In this document: in pieces, positions 1 to 10,685 of the stretch
How positions within the stretch are numbered: position 1 is the first letter of the stretch
Layout: the number at the start of each line of letters is the position of its first letter
NCBI GenBank assembly: GCA_027382625.1
Contig: JAJKFJ010022407.1
Span: forward strand, 1 to 64,000
Origin: Tetmemena sp. SeJ-2015
Lineage: Eukaryota > Ciliophora > Spirotrichea > Sporadotrichida > Oxytrichidae
Reading direction: 5' to 3'
Length of the DNA stretch: 64,000 nucleotides
The notes under the pieces: model-generated
The model's input: the letters and a program-made list of their open reading frames with translations, nothing else
What the model was told of the DNA's origin: nothing
Database searches by the model: none
Translations under genes and position numbers: made by a program

Positions 1-70
1 AACAACTCATTCATGCTATATTCTTTCAAAATCAATCTCTCATTATCAAATCTTATTAAAAACATTAGCA

Positions 71-676
71 GGGGGGCCCTTTCCTCGTCATCCACTTTTT
101 TAATGAAAATATGAAAAATCAAGTTCTTGTCTTCAATAAGTCAAAATTTTTTTTTAGTCCAAATATTGATTCAGAGGGTCCATCTGAGCCATATTTTTTA
201 TTTTAGAAATTTAAAAAGAACTTTTAAAGAATATTTATTTAAAGGAAAAAAGTGAATTGAAAAAAGATATTTTATATAAATAAAAAATAGGATGAATTTT
301 ATAATTTGATATTTTTATTTCAGAAGCTCAGAGATCTCGCAATTCATATATCAAAATCTTAGGATCTTCTTTATACTCAAATATAATTCATATATAAATA
401 TAAATACTCTTATTACAACTATTTTTTAAAAAAAGTATTCTATGATTTTTATATAAAATATTGCTAGTTTTCAATAATGTTATAAAAAAATAAAATCTTG
501 AAATTTGTTTTTCAAATTAACGCTATTTTTTATAGAATGAATAATAGGGGTTAGATAGACCCTCTGAATCTGAATTTGGACTAAAAAATTAGTGTATTTT
601 TTTTTTACTTATTTTAGGCTAGATAATGATTTTAATATTTTCATGAAAAAGTGGATGACGAGGAAAGGGCTCCTCA
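71..676. repeat. MITE-like element with long inverted repeats
   Basis: The left arm (about 71-188) is the reverse complement, with mismatches, of the right arm (about 549-676). Shared blocks include CCCTTTCCTCGTCATCCAC at the outer end and AGTCCAAAT...GATTCAGAGGGTC at the inner end. The roughly 360 bp between the arms is very AT-rich and shows no coding frame. Long arms around a short non-coding core fit a non-autonomous DNA transposon. I did not find an unambiguous target-site duplication. A fragment resembling the inner arm end (TTTAGAGGGTCTATCTTAAT) recurs near 3,456-3,475. Confidence 0.7.
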
Positions 677-1923
677 AATATTATAACTGCTAATAAATTT
701 CACTATTTTAAAAGAAAAAAGATGTAAAATATTTAATTTATTATGAATCAAAGTGATTTTGATATAAAGATGTCATAAATTTTTGATATTTTAAATTGAT
801 AATTAGAAAACATAAATATTTTCATTATAATTATAGCTTATCTTATCAAAGCCAGCTTTTTATTAAGCTCCATATATTTTTAAAAATAGAAAAGCCTACT
901 ATGTTATTAAATAGATCAATATACTTAAATTATACGAAATTTTGTTGCTTTACAAGACTTTCACTGTTGAGACTCAAAGACTTCGATTGCTTGATTGAGA
1001 TTAAAATCACTCTGTTTTATTCTTTAATTTTAGATCCATTAAAAAAATTATTAAATTTAAATTCTTTCCCTTTCTCTAATTATTATTTATCTTTTTCTAT
1101 ATGTCCTTTAATTTTCAGGCGCCCAACTATTTAAAACTTCTAAAATCTCATCTCCTCTTGTGTTTATTATCTTTTTCATATCCGTAAATTAATTGTCAAA
1201 AGAGTCTAACACTATTGAATTCCTCAGTTCATTTTCAATTGGCTTAAATTTTGTGAATTCTTAAAAAGATATGGGCACCAAGATAGCTCCCAAAAGAAAA
1301 TATTATGCATCCCCATTGCCATTTTATTTAAATAAGTCAGGACAAATTATAAAATGTTAATCATTTAGAAGGAATTCGATTTTTATGTCTGTTAAATCTT
1401 ATTCAACATTCAAAAGAGTAACAAAATTTTTGTAATCCTTTCCAAGATCCATCAGTTTTAGCATGATACAAGGAACCCATTTTATATAATCAACAAGTAA
1501 TAGTAATATAAAAAAATTTGATACTGTTAGCAAGGGAAGTTTAAGAATCGTCTTAAATAATTAACATTTCCTCCTCCTTCAAATTCGAGCTCTGCTAAAT
1601 TTGATGCTGATTTTATTAATAATTCAATTTTTTTAATTAAATTAATTTTTTATGCAAAAGGAAGACCATATATTATCCACGATATACGTCCTTAATCTCT
1701 ATCTTTGATATGTAGTTTCTAAGCATTAAAGGATTGATAATTGAACGTCTAAGGAGCAAATTATCTTATGGAAGAGGGAAGCCCAAACTTTTTAAGGCTA
1801 TATAGTAATCAGTAAACGTTACATGGATCATTCTCTTTAATCCTCAGTGATAAATTTACATAAATTTATTTTAACTAGGGATATTCCAGATATTAGTTGT
1901 AGCCTTCTTTAACCTTCCTGATA
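677..1923. other. AT-rich stretch, nothing recognised
   Basis: No protein-like frame under the UAR=Gln code and no repeat structure stands out here. A standard-code ORF at 796-1,134 has low-complexity composition typical of AT-rich DNA. Confidence 0.5.
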
Positions 1924-2169
1924 TTATAAGATATTAAACATAACTGGCTTAAATATGATAATGAACTCTTTTTGGCGAACGTCTTCAAAAGATGGAAAGT
2001 ACTTTTGCATTTCTGAGGGATGTAATTTTAAAGACAAAGCAATAGCATTTACTAAGTTGTCCCAAATCGCAAAATGAGAATGAATCTGGCTTGATATCGT
2101 TTTATCTGCGAAGAGAAGGCTCTTTATACTCTCAAAACAAAGGAATGGAAATAGTTCCTGCTTCAACAT
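1924..2169 (-). CDS. possible isolated coding segment, unknown protein
   Basis: The minus-strand frame has a protein-like composition (for example VNAIALSLKLHPSEMQKYF) and slightly higher GC than its surroundings. I cannot tie it to a family or find partner segments nearby. It could be one MDS of a gene whose other parts lie outside the window, or a chance frame. Upstream the frame stays open when TAA/TAG are read as Gln. Confidence 0.25.
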   Translation of the reverse strand: MLKQELFPFLCFESIKSLLFADKTISSQIHSHFAIWDNLVNAIALSLKLHPSEMQKYFPSFEDVRQKEFIIIFKPVMFNIL

Positions 2170-2749
2170 GCCTTTTTTGAATTAGAAAAGTTAATAAAGG
2201 CTAATTGGATGGGTTTATTTTTAGGTCAGCGAATTGCTGATTTATGGTAATTATGCATTTAGGAATTTCAAATGAATTTATCAGTATCCTTTAAGGGTAT
2301 ACAAAGTAAGGTGCCTAATTAGAAAACCACTTCTGTGAGAATGTGCCAAATCATTATATCACAAGTGGCTGTGACAAGTAGACTCAATCAGGGCGAGGAA
2401 TCCACTCGATTTTACGAGGCACCTATCCAAGCTCTTGACTCTGATTGGGCAATGAAAATCACAAAAAATGTTTCTGTTATTGATGGTTAGTCTTGGAGGG
2501 GTCAAAAATGACTAGGCATCCTAGCAAATCAAGAACTCTCCAGGATGTGAGGTGAGTGACATCTTAAAATGACAAAGAACAGAATAATACCAGTGGTCTC
2601 ACTCTACAAGAGAGACCAGATCAGTACCTAGCAGCAAACCCTAACTTCCCCCATTTGGTCAATTGCAATTTTATTATAATCTTTAAATCTTGTTAGCTCA
2701 ACTATCAAAAGAGAAAGTATTGTTAGTCTAGATTTATGGGCTCGAACTT

Positions 2750-2960
2750 GGGGAGTACTACTCTTCTCATGGCTTCTGGACTCAGCAAAATCCACTCATT
2801 CTTGATTTGACCGCTTTACACTACTTCCCTACTATTTACTAAACTAAATCGCTTCTTGGGGATAAAGCAAGATTATAAAGGCAAAGAGAAATGTTCCTTT
2901 AATCTCCTAACCCAACCAAGACGACTTTGGCGATATGTCACGGGCTCTAGATATGAACAC
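2750..2960. repeat. dispersed repeat related to the insert at 12.06-12.20 kb
   Basis: This stretch shares a series of short blocks, in the same order, with about 12,060-12,195: CTTACTAAACTA-like / ACTAAACTAAATCGC, a GGATAAA or AGATAAA block, CCTAACCC-like, ACTTTGG, ACGGG and CCTAGA-like. It is less AT-rich than its surroundings. The second copy lies inside a flanked insertion (see 11,443-12,227), so this is likely another, diverged member of the same mobile family. Full limits of this copy are not clear; the moderately GC-rich zone begins near 2,330. Confidence 0.5.
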
Positions 2961-4330
2961 TCTTATTTAATAATTATGAGAATTATGAGCTCTCCATTTA
3001 TCAGATTTTAATAATGTTAAATATTTGTGTAATTTTTTAGCAATAAAAACTTTTTTTTAAAAAAGTGGGAATTAGGTAAATTTTGATTTTCTGCTCAAAA
3101 TTGTCTCAAAATTAATACTCTTTCTAAACTGAAAATAAAGCCTCAGCTCAATATTTTTATCATCAAAGTATTATATTTTTAAAACTAAGTTTAGAAGCTA
3201 TAACTTGGATAATTTAATTCAGTTTGTATTATCTTAAAGAATATTAGGCTCAATAGCTATATTTAATTAAGATAACTTCTTATAACACTTGCATTCATTG
3301 TGAATGGGCTATCTTTTAAATATTGTAGGTCACATTTTTCAGCATAAAAATATAAACTTTGATAATAAGTGTAATGAATTTGTATTCATCTTGGCTGAAA
3401 AAATATTTAGGGGGTATAAAAATTTTTCATAATGAATAAAACTATTTTGATTTAGAGGGTCTATCTTAATTATCAACAAAATTTAAAATTTAAATCATAA
3501 ATTTATAATCAATTAAATATAAAGATATTATATTCTATAACTTAAAAATAAACTTTTAAAAAAAATTACTCTGTTAAGATGAAAATCAAGAAATAAGATT
3601 TAGGAAGATTAAAATTCCTAAGAAATTTATAAAAACACATGCATAACTTGCGAAACTTCTAATTAGGTACATGAATCAGAGGAACAGATAAATTGAAAAA
3701 TGGATATGAATATTCTAATTTTACTCTTCAGAATCACACCTAGAATCTCCCATCGCTGTTTTACACCAATACAACTTTGTGGTAATTAGTTAGTTTTAGA
3801 GGACCTAGCCAGACTTGAAGACTTAGCTATGTCGCATTCAAACAACATGATATGAAATATGGCAAGTGGTTTTTTCCTAATTAGACTTCTTAAGAATAGC
3901 ACCAACTATGTTAAGCAATATGATAGTCTTCATATGACTCGCTCTACTCTTAGTGATTTTGCAAACTAAAATTGCTCTTTTCGTGAGTGGAGACTGGGAA
4001 TTTGGTTCCTGGAGTTTGAAAAGAAGAGGGAGCAGAGACTAGAACATCATAATGCATCTCAAAAATCCATTTATTAGTGATATTCAGTAAGGAAAATATC
4101 ATAAGACCTTTCTAATTCAAATTAATTAAAAGACTTTAAATATTAAAATTCCATAATGAATATTTTGCCTCATAATAATTTTGGCACTCTACAATCCACC
4201 CATCTTTTTAAATATACATACCTAATCTAATCTTCAAGGTAAGGCCCCTAACCAAGTAGATTTCAGTGCTAATTTACGATGTTAAAATTATCATTTTATA
4301 ATTAAATAAAGAAATATAAATTTCACAATT
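2961..4330. other. AT-rich stretch, nothing recognised
   Basis: The region is AT-rich with short less-AT patches near 3,720-4,070 that do not give a convincing frame on either strand. It lies 3' of the minus-strand gene ending at 4,331. Confidence 0.4.
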
Positions 4331-5610
4331 TCAAAATATACTACACTTTTTCTTCATTTAGGAATAAAATCCATCTACTGATCCACCCATGAAACCTTCG
4401 CTAGACTTATCTTATTATAGGCTTGCGTTATTTTCAATTTCTGGTTTTTATGAGAACCAGTCAGTCTGGAACATATAAACACCTGCGTCTATCAATTTAT
4501 GCTTGACGCTTCCCTCTGGTAAATCAAAGCCCACGCACTCATGCATAGGTATTTACTTTTCCTGCTCACTTATTGGAACTAGCGCCAAGCCTTCATAGAG
4601 AAACAGCATCGATTAGAACTCCCTCATCTTAGACTGCAATAGTTCTATGTCGAAGCTTATAACCTAATTTACAAATTAATGCACTCAAGATATAATGATT
4701 AAATTTTCTTCTTTATAGTGTCTTAAGTCGATAGTAGTGATATAAGTTTTAACCATTCGATCATTTGGCATAGCCTTATCTAATTCCTTACTCATGAACT
4801 GGCCGTATTTATGATACAAGTTCTACTTCTTAAGTTCCATTGAGATTGAAAAATTATGCATGTTTTGATTTTTGAAGTGCGCCTTTTCCTCTTCGGCTGC
4901 ACCAGTTTCTTTATTCTCTTCTCCTTCTTGTTGGTCGAGCATTTTGCGGACATTCATGTAGAAGTAGCGCCTGATAGTGAGAGTTGCAAATTTTTCAAAG
5001 CTGGTTTAGTATTTGCGAGTGCCATGGATTAGATAGACTTAATAGATTTGACGTGGAATTTATGTTATCATGAGCATGTACTTGAACATATTCATCTCCT
5101 TCATAATAATTATTTTTCTAATGAATAAATGTATTATATAAGTGTAATATTCATTGAGACGACTGGCTGGTCGAAGGTGGAGTCATTGCGGATAATTTTG
5201 AGGAGAGTATCCTTGCCGCCTCCCACTATGTTGTCCCCACTTTCTTCGCACCGTAGCAGAGCCTGATGAATCGATTGAAAATCTTATCATAGCGAATATG
5301 ATTGACAGTTTACTAAAAATAAATGCTCAACTTATTTTTTATGAGAGACTTCATCTGAAATGAGCATTGAGAAAATTTAGTTTGAATTCTTTAGTTCCTC
5401 ATAAGAGGCAAATTACAGAAAAGCTTCCTTATTGAGATTGTGATGCTCGGCCAATAGCACAGCAAATATAGACCAATATAGGTCCGGAAAGCCTTTCAAA
5501 GCTTTTGTAAAGAGGCGCGAAAGCACAAGCAGTTTCTTCATCGTCTTTAAATCTAAACAGGGGATTAAATTCTCCAGAAAGTTTTTCTAAGCCTATTTTA
5601 AGATCATAAA
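4331..5610 (-). CDS. unknown protein with C-terminal CaaX-like box
   Basis: Minus-strand gene read with TAA/TAG as Gln; the stop is the TGA at 4,331-4,333. The predicted protein ends KKKCSIF: a basic patch followed by a C-a-a-X box of the kind that is prenylated in eukaryotes, so membrane attachment is plausible (inference). Upstream segments are helix-rich (for example LDLKTMKKLLVLSRLFTKAL) and there is a Glu-rich linker (DQQEGEENKETGAAEEE). Two frame breaks are repaired by removing short repeat-flanked inserts at 4,658-4,695 (pointer TTATA) and 5,265-5,275 (pointer ATC). I do not recognise the family. The 5' end is uncertain; the frame can be followed to about 5,610, next to the duplicated F-box segments. 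Confidence 0.55.
4658..4695. other. IES, 33 bp, pointer TTATA
   Basis: Direct repeats TATAA (plus strand) at 4,658-4,662 and 4,691-4,695. The insert carries an in-frame TGA. Removal joins ...NLIII to SFDIELLQ without a stop. Confidence 0.6.
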
Positions 5611-5805
5611 TAAATAAGAATGATAGATATAAATCTTATAATTAATAATTTAATCACCTTGATTCCCACGCTAAATTCCTCATTTAAAATAAATTCAAAA
5701 AATAATTTATTTATTGATGTGTTCTAAGAAGCTCCATTGTAATTAATCTTTAGTCCTTTCCTTTTATTTATAATGAGTTTTATTTCTCTATATTAATATT
5801 TTAGA

Positions 5806-6198
5806 TCAATGAGAGAATAAATTATAAAGCTTAAACTTAAATAAAACCTTCTTTAGAAGAAAACTATTCAAAATATTCACACGCTCTTCCTTTTTTAATT
5901 TACAGATCAGAATTCTCTTTATAGCAAAACAGAGCAGATTTTAAAAGCTTTTTATGGTGGCAGCTTTCTTCCAAGTCTAGTATGTGATACTTTGATTAAA
6001 ATAATCCAACACCTAATCAAATTCAAAGTTAGTTGTGGATATTTTGAAAGAGGGATTTGATATTCTTATTTTGAAATGGGAAGAAGGATGACGCCTTGAG
6101 TTCTGTAGGAGTTACTGTTCTTGCATTTCAGGTCTGTTGATTAGTATCGCTAATTCAAATGAATAACTCCAAAGCTTGGATCTAAAAATATCCTCGAA
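5806..6198 (-). CDS. outer tandem copy of the F-box gene terminal segment
   Basis: This minus-strand segment repeats the one at 6,230-6,538. It begins with the same pointer, AATATCCTCGAA (6,187-6,198 on the plus strand), and reads the same motif (PENARTVNSYR-like in homologues). It then runs on through KLKKEERVNILN to a TGA at 5,806. A third relative is at 16,700-17,080. Because both tandem copies carry the pointer, either could be joined to the N-terminal part at 10,686-12,368. Whether this outer copy is used, or is a decaying duplicate, cannot be told from sequence. Confidence 0.55.
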
Positions 6199-6229
6199 TA
6201 TTTTATATATCAAGTTAACAGAGAATATT

Positions 6230-6538
6230 TCACACGTTCTTCCTTTTTAATTTACAGATCAGAATTCTCTTTATAGCAAAACAGAGCAGATTTTAAAAGC
6301 TTTTTATGGTGGCAGCTTTCTTCCAATATGTGATACTTTGAATAAAGAATCCAACATCAAAAAAATTAAAGATAGGTCGATATTTGAAAGAGGGATTTGA
6401 TATTCTTATTTTGAAATGGGAACGAGGATGACGCCTTGAGTTCTGTAGGAGTTGACTGTTCTTGCATTCTCAGGTCTGTTGATTAGTATCGCTAATTCAA
6501 ATGAATAACTCCAGCTAGGATCCAAAAATATCCTCGAA
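6230..6538 (-). CDS. terminal segment (C-terminus) of F-box-like gene, unit 1
   Basis: The minus-strand frame reads LDPSWSYSFELAILINRP...RTVNSYRTQGVILVPISK and ends at a TGA at 6,230 (…KLKRKNV). The pointer AATATCCTCGAA at 6,527-6,538 is repeated at 10,686-10,697, the end of the N-terminal part of the F-box gene. Joining at the pointer keeps the frame (KKTFISRIFLDPSWSY). The 4.1 kb between the pointers, which contains the GH76-like gene, would be removed as an IES. The same arrangement in unit 2 supports this. Confidence 0.65.
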
Positions 6539-6622
6539 GTATTTTATTATCAACGTTAACAGAGAGTATGATTATCTTTTCCTAAAAATAAATGATTCGC
6601 ATTCAAAAGCAAGTAAAATAGC

Positions 6623-9600
6623 TCATTCTAATTCAGATACATAAAGGGCAGAAATCATCAAGTCTATGGCAGAAGATTGACTTTCTGCGTCAAACTAAAT
6701 CGGTGCAGAAGGATCAATCCAGTCTTGACTTACTCTATATTAGCGATCTCTGTGCAGATCCCAAACTGTCTCTGCATTTCGTAAAATGAAGTCTCTTATC
6801 TCCATGAGTTCTTCTTTTCTATATCGTACCTGCTTGGTCTTGTTTGATAAAACTTATAATAAAGAGAAAGCTTGAAATAATTTGATGAAGTATCATTGAT
6901 AAAAACTTTGTCATAAGCAGTGAGAACTATATCAGATAGATACCTCATGTACAATCCTTTAAAAATGGGAGACCTTTCTATTCCTTCATAACGAATAGAC
7001 CTCTCTGAGAGCATCCCCTAGTCGTCTGAAAGATATATCATGCTCTTCAAAGCGAAGTCCAATCCTCTATCAAGGTAAGTAATGTTGTTAGTGATAAGGA
7101 ACAGCATTTCATGCATCTTTATCCAGACCCCTTGGTTGTAGGTGTAAACTCTCATGTCCATTGAGATTGAATTATACCCATCCATTATCATTCCATCCTT
7201 ATTTATTAGCTTTGAGTTGTTTCGCACTGCATATTCAAACTTTTTAACTGCATTTTCTAAATACTACTAGTCTCCAGTCAATTAGAAAATCTTTCACAAA
7301 AATCATCGTAAAATTATTTTAGATCTTAGCTTGTGCAATAACATCCAGATTTGTGGAAATAGAAGCGTAGTACTTCTTATCCTCTCTATCGAGATTCCAA
7401 AATACTCTCCCTTTATAATCAGTGTAGATATCATCAATCTTCTGTTGAAGCTCAAGTACTCCTCGCTCGTAGTACTTCCCTTGATTTAATTAGCAATTAA
7501 TTGATAGGAAGTATACTGTTTTATAATATCAGAGTATTTCTTATGTTTGGATTAGGAATCCCAGCTCTTGAGCAGTATCGTCGCATCTACGAAATAGTTG
7601 ATAGCCCAGTCTAAGTCGTCAGTTCCACTCAGACTTTGCCAGAACCACATGTTCCTATGCGCAAGTTCGTTGAAAGGAGCTCCCTTCTTTCCTTTAATCT
7701 GATTCTCCGAAGAATCTCTCTAGAAACCAGTTGTTGGATCTAGCTCAAATAGATCAGTGACATTAACTATGTTAGAGGCGATGAAGTTTCCATAGTCTTT
7801 AAGAAGCGAATTCATCTTGAAACTGTCAAAATCATACTCATCATCTTCGTCATCTTCATTTTCCTAGCTTTAATCCTCATAAGTTTAAAATTTTAGACGA
7901 ATAATATCTATTGATTGTCATCTTTAATTTGGGAGATGTCTCTTGGAGTGTAGGCTAGTGCTCTGAGATGAGCTACTCTTATATTTATGATGGACCATGA
8001 ATGGGCTTGCCAGTATCTGAAAGTAGAATCTATGTGTCTGTGCAAAGACTAAGAACACAGATAAGCTCTCTCCAGCCAGTCACTAGGTTCAGAATCTGAT
8101 TCAGTTACAACTTTCTGATATTTAAGTAAAGGTTTGCTTTTGTAATACTTCATCATGGTACTCTCAAATTCTTCTGATTTTTCAAGTTCAAGTAAAATAA
8201 TTTAATCTTGCACTAAAAACATCTAATTATGCTAATTTTCCTATCGTTTTATTTCTCACTTGGATAAAATTGATTCCAATATTGCTTTAAACGATCAGAT
8301 AATAATTTCCTTTAAAAAAATTAAGTTTACTTTGATTTTAGAAGGAACTAGAGTCTACTAAATTACAGTTTTTACCTCATCAATTGCAGATTAGAGAATA
8401 TTGAATCAAAATAATAATTATTTAAAATATTTTTCCTTTCTCTGTCAGTACTTAATTCTTCCTTCTAGGAAACATCCTTCTCTCCTTCGTAATCTTAAAC
8501 AGTTTCTGATAGCTGAATCTATTTCTCCTTTAAGAGTCTCTATCTTTGAAATTTCAAAAGCTTGTCTCAGTTAGTAACTTATAAGGGAGTTGCCAATTGC
8601 TTGTTAAGTATTTCTTTTTCAAACCTGTCTATGTTAAAGCTAGGCTTGAAATACAAGCTCATCATTTTGCCATCTCCCAGAAATTCAATGTACTTTGATA
8701 TCTTAGTTAACAATAATGCAATATACATAAAGTAATTGCTTATATTCAAACAAGAAGAGCTGAGTGAGTTCAAAGTTTTCTCTGGTGAGAGACCTCTGTG
8801 CATTTATTCTCAGGTAATTTGCAAACAAGTTGAATCTCTAAATCTGTTCATCTGTGTCTATCTACCTTGTTTTATTTGGCTGCTTGGTTATTCTATAGTC
8901 AGTAATACAATATATTAAAATATATTCTTTATAGATTAAAGTAACTTGAGGATCCTGGAAGATTATTTGGATGGTTCTATTCAGCTGCACACTGAACTCT
9001 ACCTCCCAGGATAAACCAAAAAGCAAGAATAATAAAACAAAGTCATAAGAGTTTAATTTATCTCCTCAGAGAGCATAGTTTTGAATTCCTTATCTTAAGG
9101 TCTGAGTGCAGCTTTGGGTCCTCTCTAAGAGCTAAACACCAGATAATCAACTTCAGCAGTTGCATTAATCTTGTAACTAACTATCTCACCAATAGAAGTG
9201 GTATTGCTAATTTCTTAATCCAAATTTGGTTATTTATGGCTTTTCTAATTCGTAATATAAGAGAGCTGGATTTACTTAGTTTTGATGAGCATCCTCATTT
9301 CAGTCTAGTTAAAGAACTCATTTAAGTGAGGCATCAAATCGTAAAATGTAGCACCGCATAAAAACTTAAAATTAAAGGAAAAAGAAAATGAAAAAATGAT
9401 TTAAAAACTGACTGATACCACCTAACACTTCCTTCCCTATCAGAATTTAAATGTTCTGAGAGTTTTAAGGCTCAGAGAATAGCTGAGAGAATGCACTATT
9501 TATCAAAGTCACTCCATCTCCAATGCTCAGTTGCAAGAAAGGATAGAGTGTTGTGTTTGTGTCATTATACTTTCCTTCTTCGTTTATCAAAACCAGATCC

Positions 9601-10570
9601 ATCTTTTCACCTATTGTAATCATCTCCTTTCCGAATTTCAACTTCTAATTTAGAATACTTGGAATGACTAAACAATAAGATAACTTATATTATTATTTGA
9701 CAACATCTAAGTCTTTTGTAACATTTCCGAATTGAATTGGGAATTTAAGTTGCATGTTGTCAGAAGTGGGTATTCTTATTGGCTGCATCTAGTAACCTGA
9801 CATTTGAGCAAAGCTAATTAAAATTTCCAAGTTTCTTGCCAATTCACATTAAATATCCAACAAAAATTCTTTTAAGAAAATAATTCTATAGCAGCTACTA
9901 AGGTTAGCCTTATCAACTCACTAGCCAGTTTATTTGTAGCCTTTTGAGAGACTTCATATTCGTCGCAGTCAAGATCAATTTATTGAACTCTTAAGTCTAG
10001 TTCCCCACTCGTCTGATGCCCATCAGATGAGTTATAAATTATATCCACAAACTAAAAGGAGCTTTATAATACTGGTTATTGTTGTCTAATATGTTCTGAG
10101 CTGAGACATTTACCATCAGGTCAAAGCCTTGAAACTGAATTTCATGCGAGCCTTCTGTAAGCACCCAGCTTTTCCCGAAACTTACATCATGGTCAATGAT
10201 CAAACTTAGATTGGAGAATCCTTGAGTTCTAAGCTTAAAGGAGTTGGAGTAGTGGTCGCCTCCGATTTCAAACTTGTCCCAATCAGTTTTATGGCTGTCA
10301 AAAACAAACCTGGGATTAAATCATAAACAAATACTATTAACTATTTATTGATTTGAGAGAGTTATTTGCAATCCAAATAAGGGTATGGTAAAAGCAAAAG
10401 GCATTGGAGATGCAAGTAGTTCTGTTATCATTAGCTAAATCCCTTCGTTGGACTATATCTGAGTTTTTATTTGCGTCAAGTTCAAACTCAAGCTTTGAGC
10501 TTGCAGTTGCTAGAGTAGAACTACTATTGAAAGCACTATGAGCAAAATTATAAAAAGAGCTAGGTAAAGT
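6623..10570 (-). CDS. membrane-anchored GH76-like (alpha-1,6-mannanase family) protein
   Basis: The N-terminal end (about 10,480-10,570) encodes a hydrophobic segment, LALFIILLIVLSIVVLL, typical of a signal anchor. A beta-rich stretch follows (WDKFEIGGDHYSNSFKLRT, about 10,060-10,310), reminiscent of LEA-2-type domains (weak). The C-terminal part (about 6,623-8,250) matches GH76: YNQGVWIKMHEMLFLIT, YLDRGLDFA, FKGLYMRYLSDIV and a final ISALYVSELE before the TGA at 6,623. GH76 enzymes cut alpha-1,6-mannan; activity here is unproven and I did not identify the catalytic Asp pair. At least one short IES (7,486-7,502) and a probable 31 bp intron near 7,270 interrupt the frame. That the two parts form one gene is inferred from strand, order and open frame. 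No start ATG was found. The gene sits wholly inside an IES of the F-box gene. Confidence 0.6.
7486..7502. other. IES, 11 bp, pointer AATTAA
   Basis: Repeats TTAATT at 7,486-7,491 and 7,497-7,502 on the plus strand. Removing 11 bp changes a broken frame into SYQLNQGKYYERGVLELQQ within the GH76-like gene. Confidence 0.5.
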
Positions 10571-10685
10571 GAATAAGTTTCATCAAATCTCTTTCTATAT
10601 TTATTGAAATACTATTTATTTTACTATCTTTAAATAAATATTTCCTATCTTAATAAATAAATAAATTTTATTTATTGAATATTTT

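Noticed and set aside
796..1134. Standard-code ORF of 112 codons (+)
   Set aside because: AT-rich low-complexity composition, no homology-like pattern; expected by chance in such DNA.
2720..2760. tRNA-derived promoter (B box-like GGCTCGAACTTGG) in the dispersed repeat
   Set aside because: No A box at suitable distance and no cloverleaf could be drawn.
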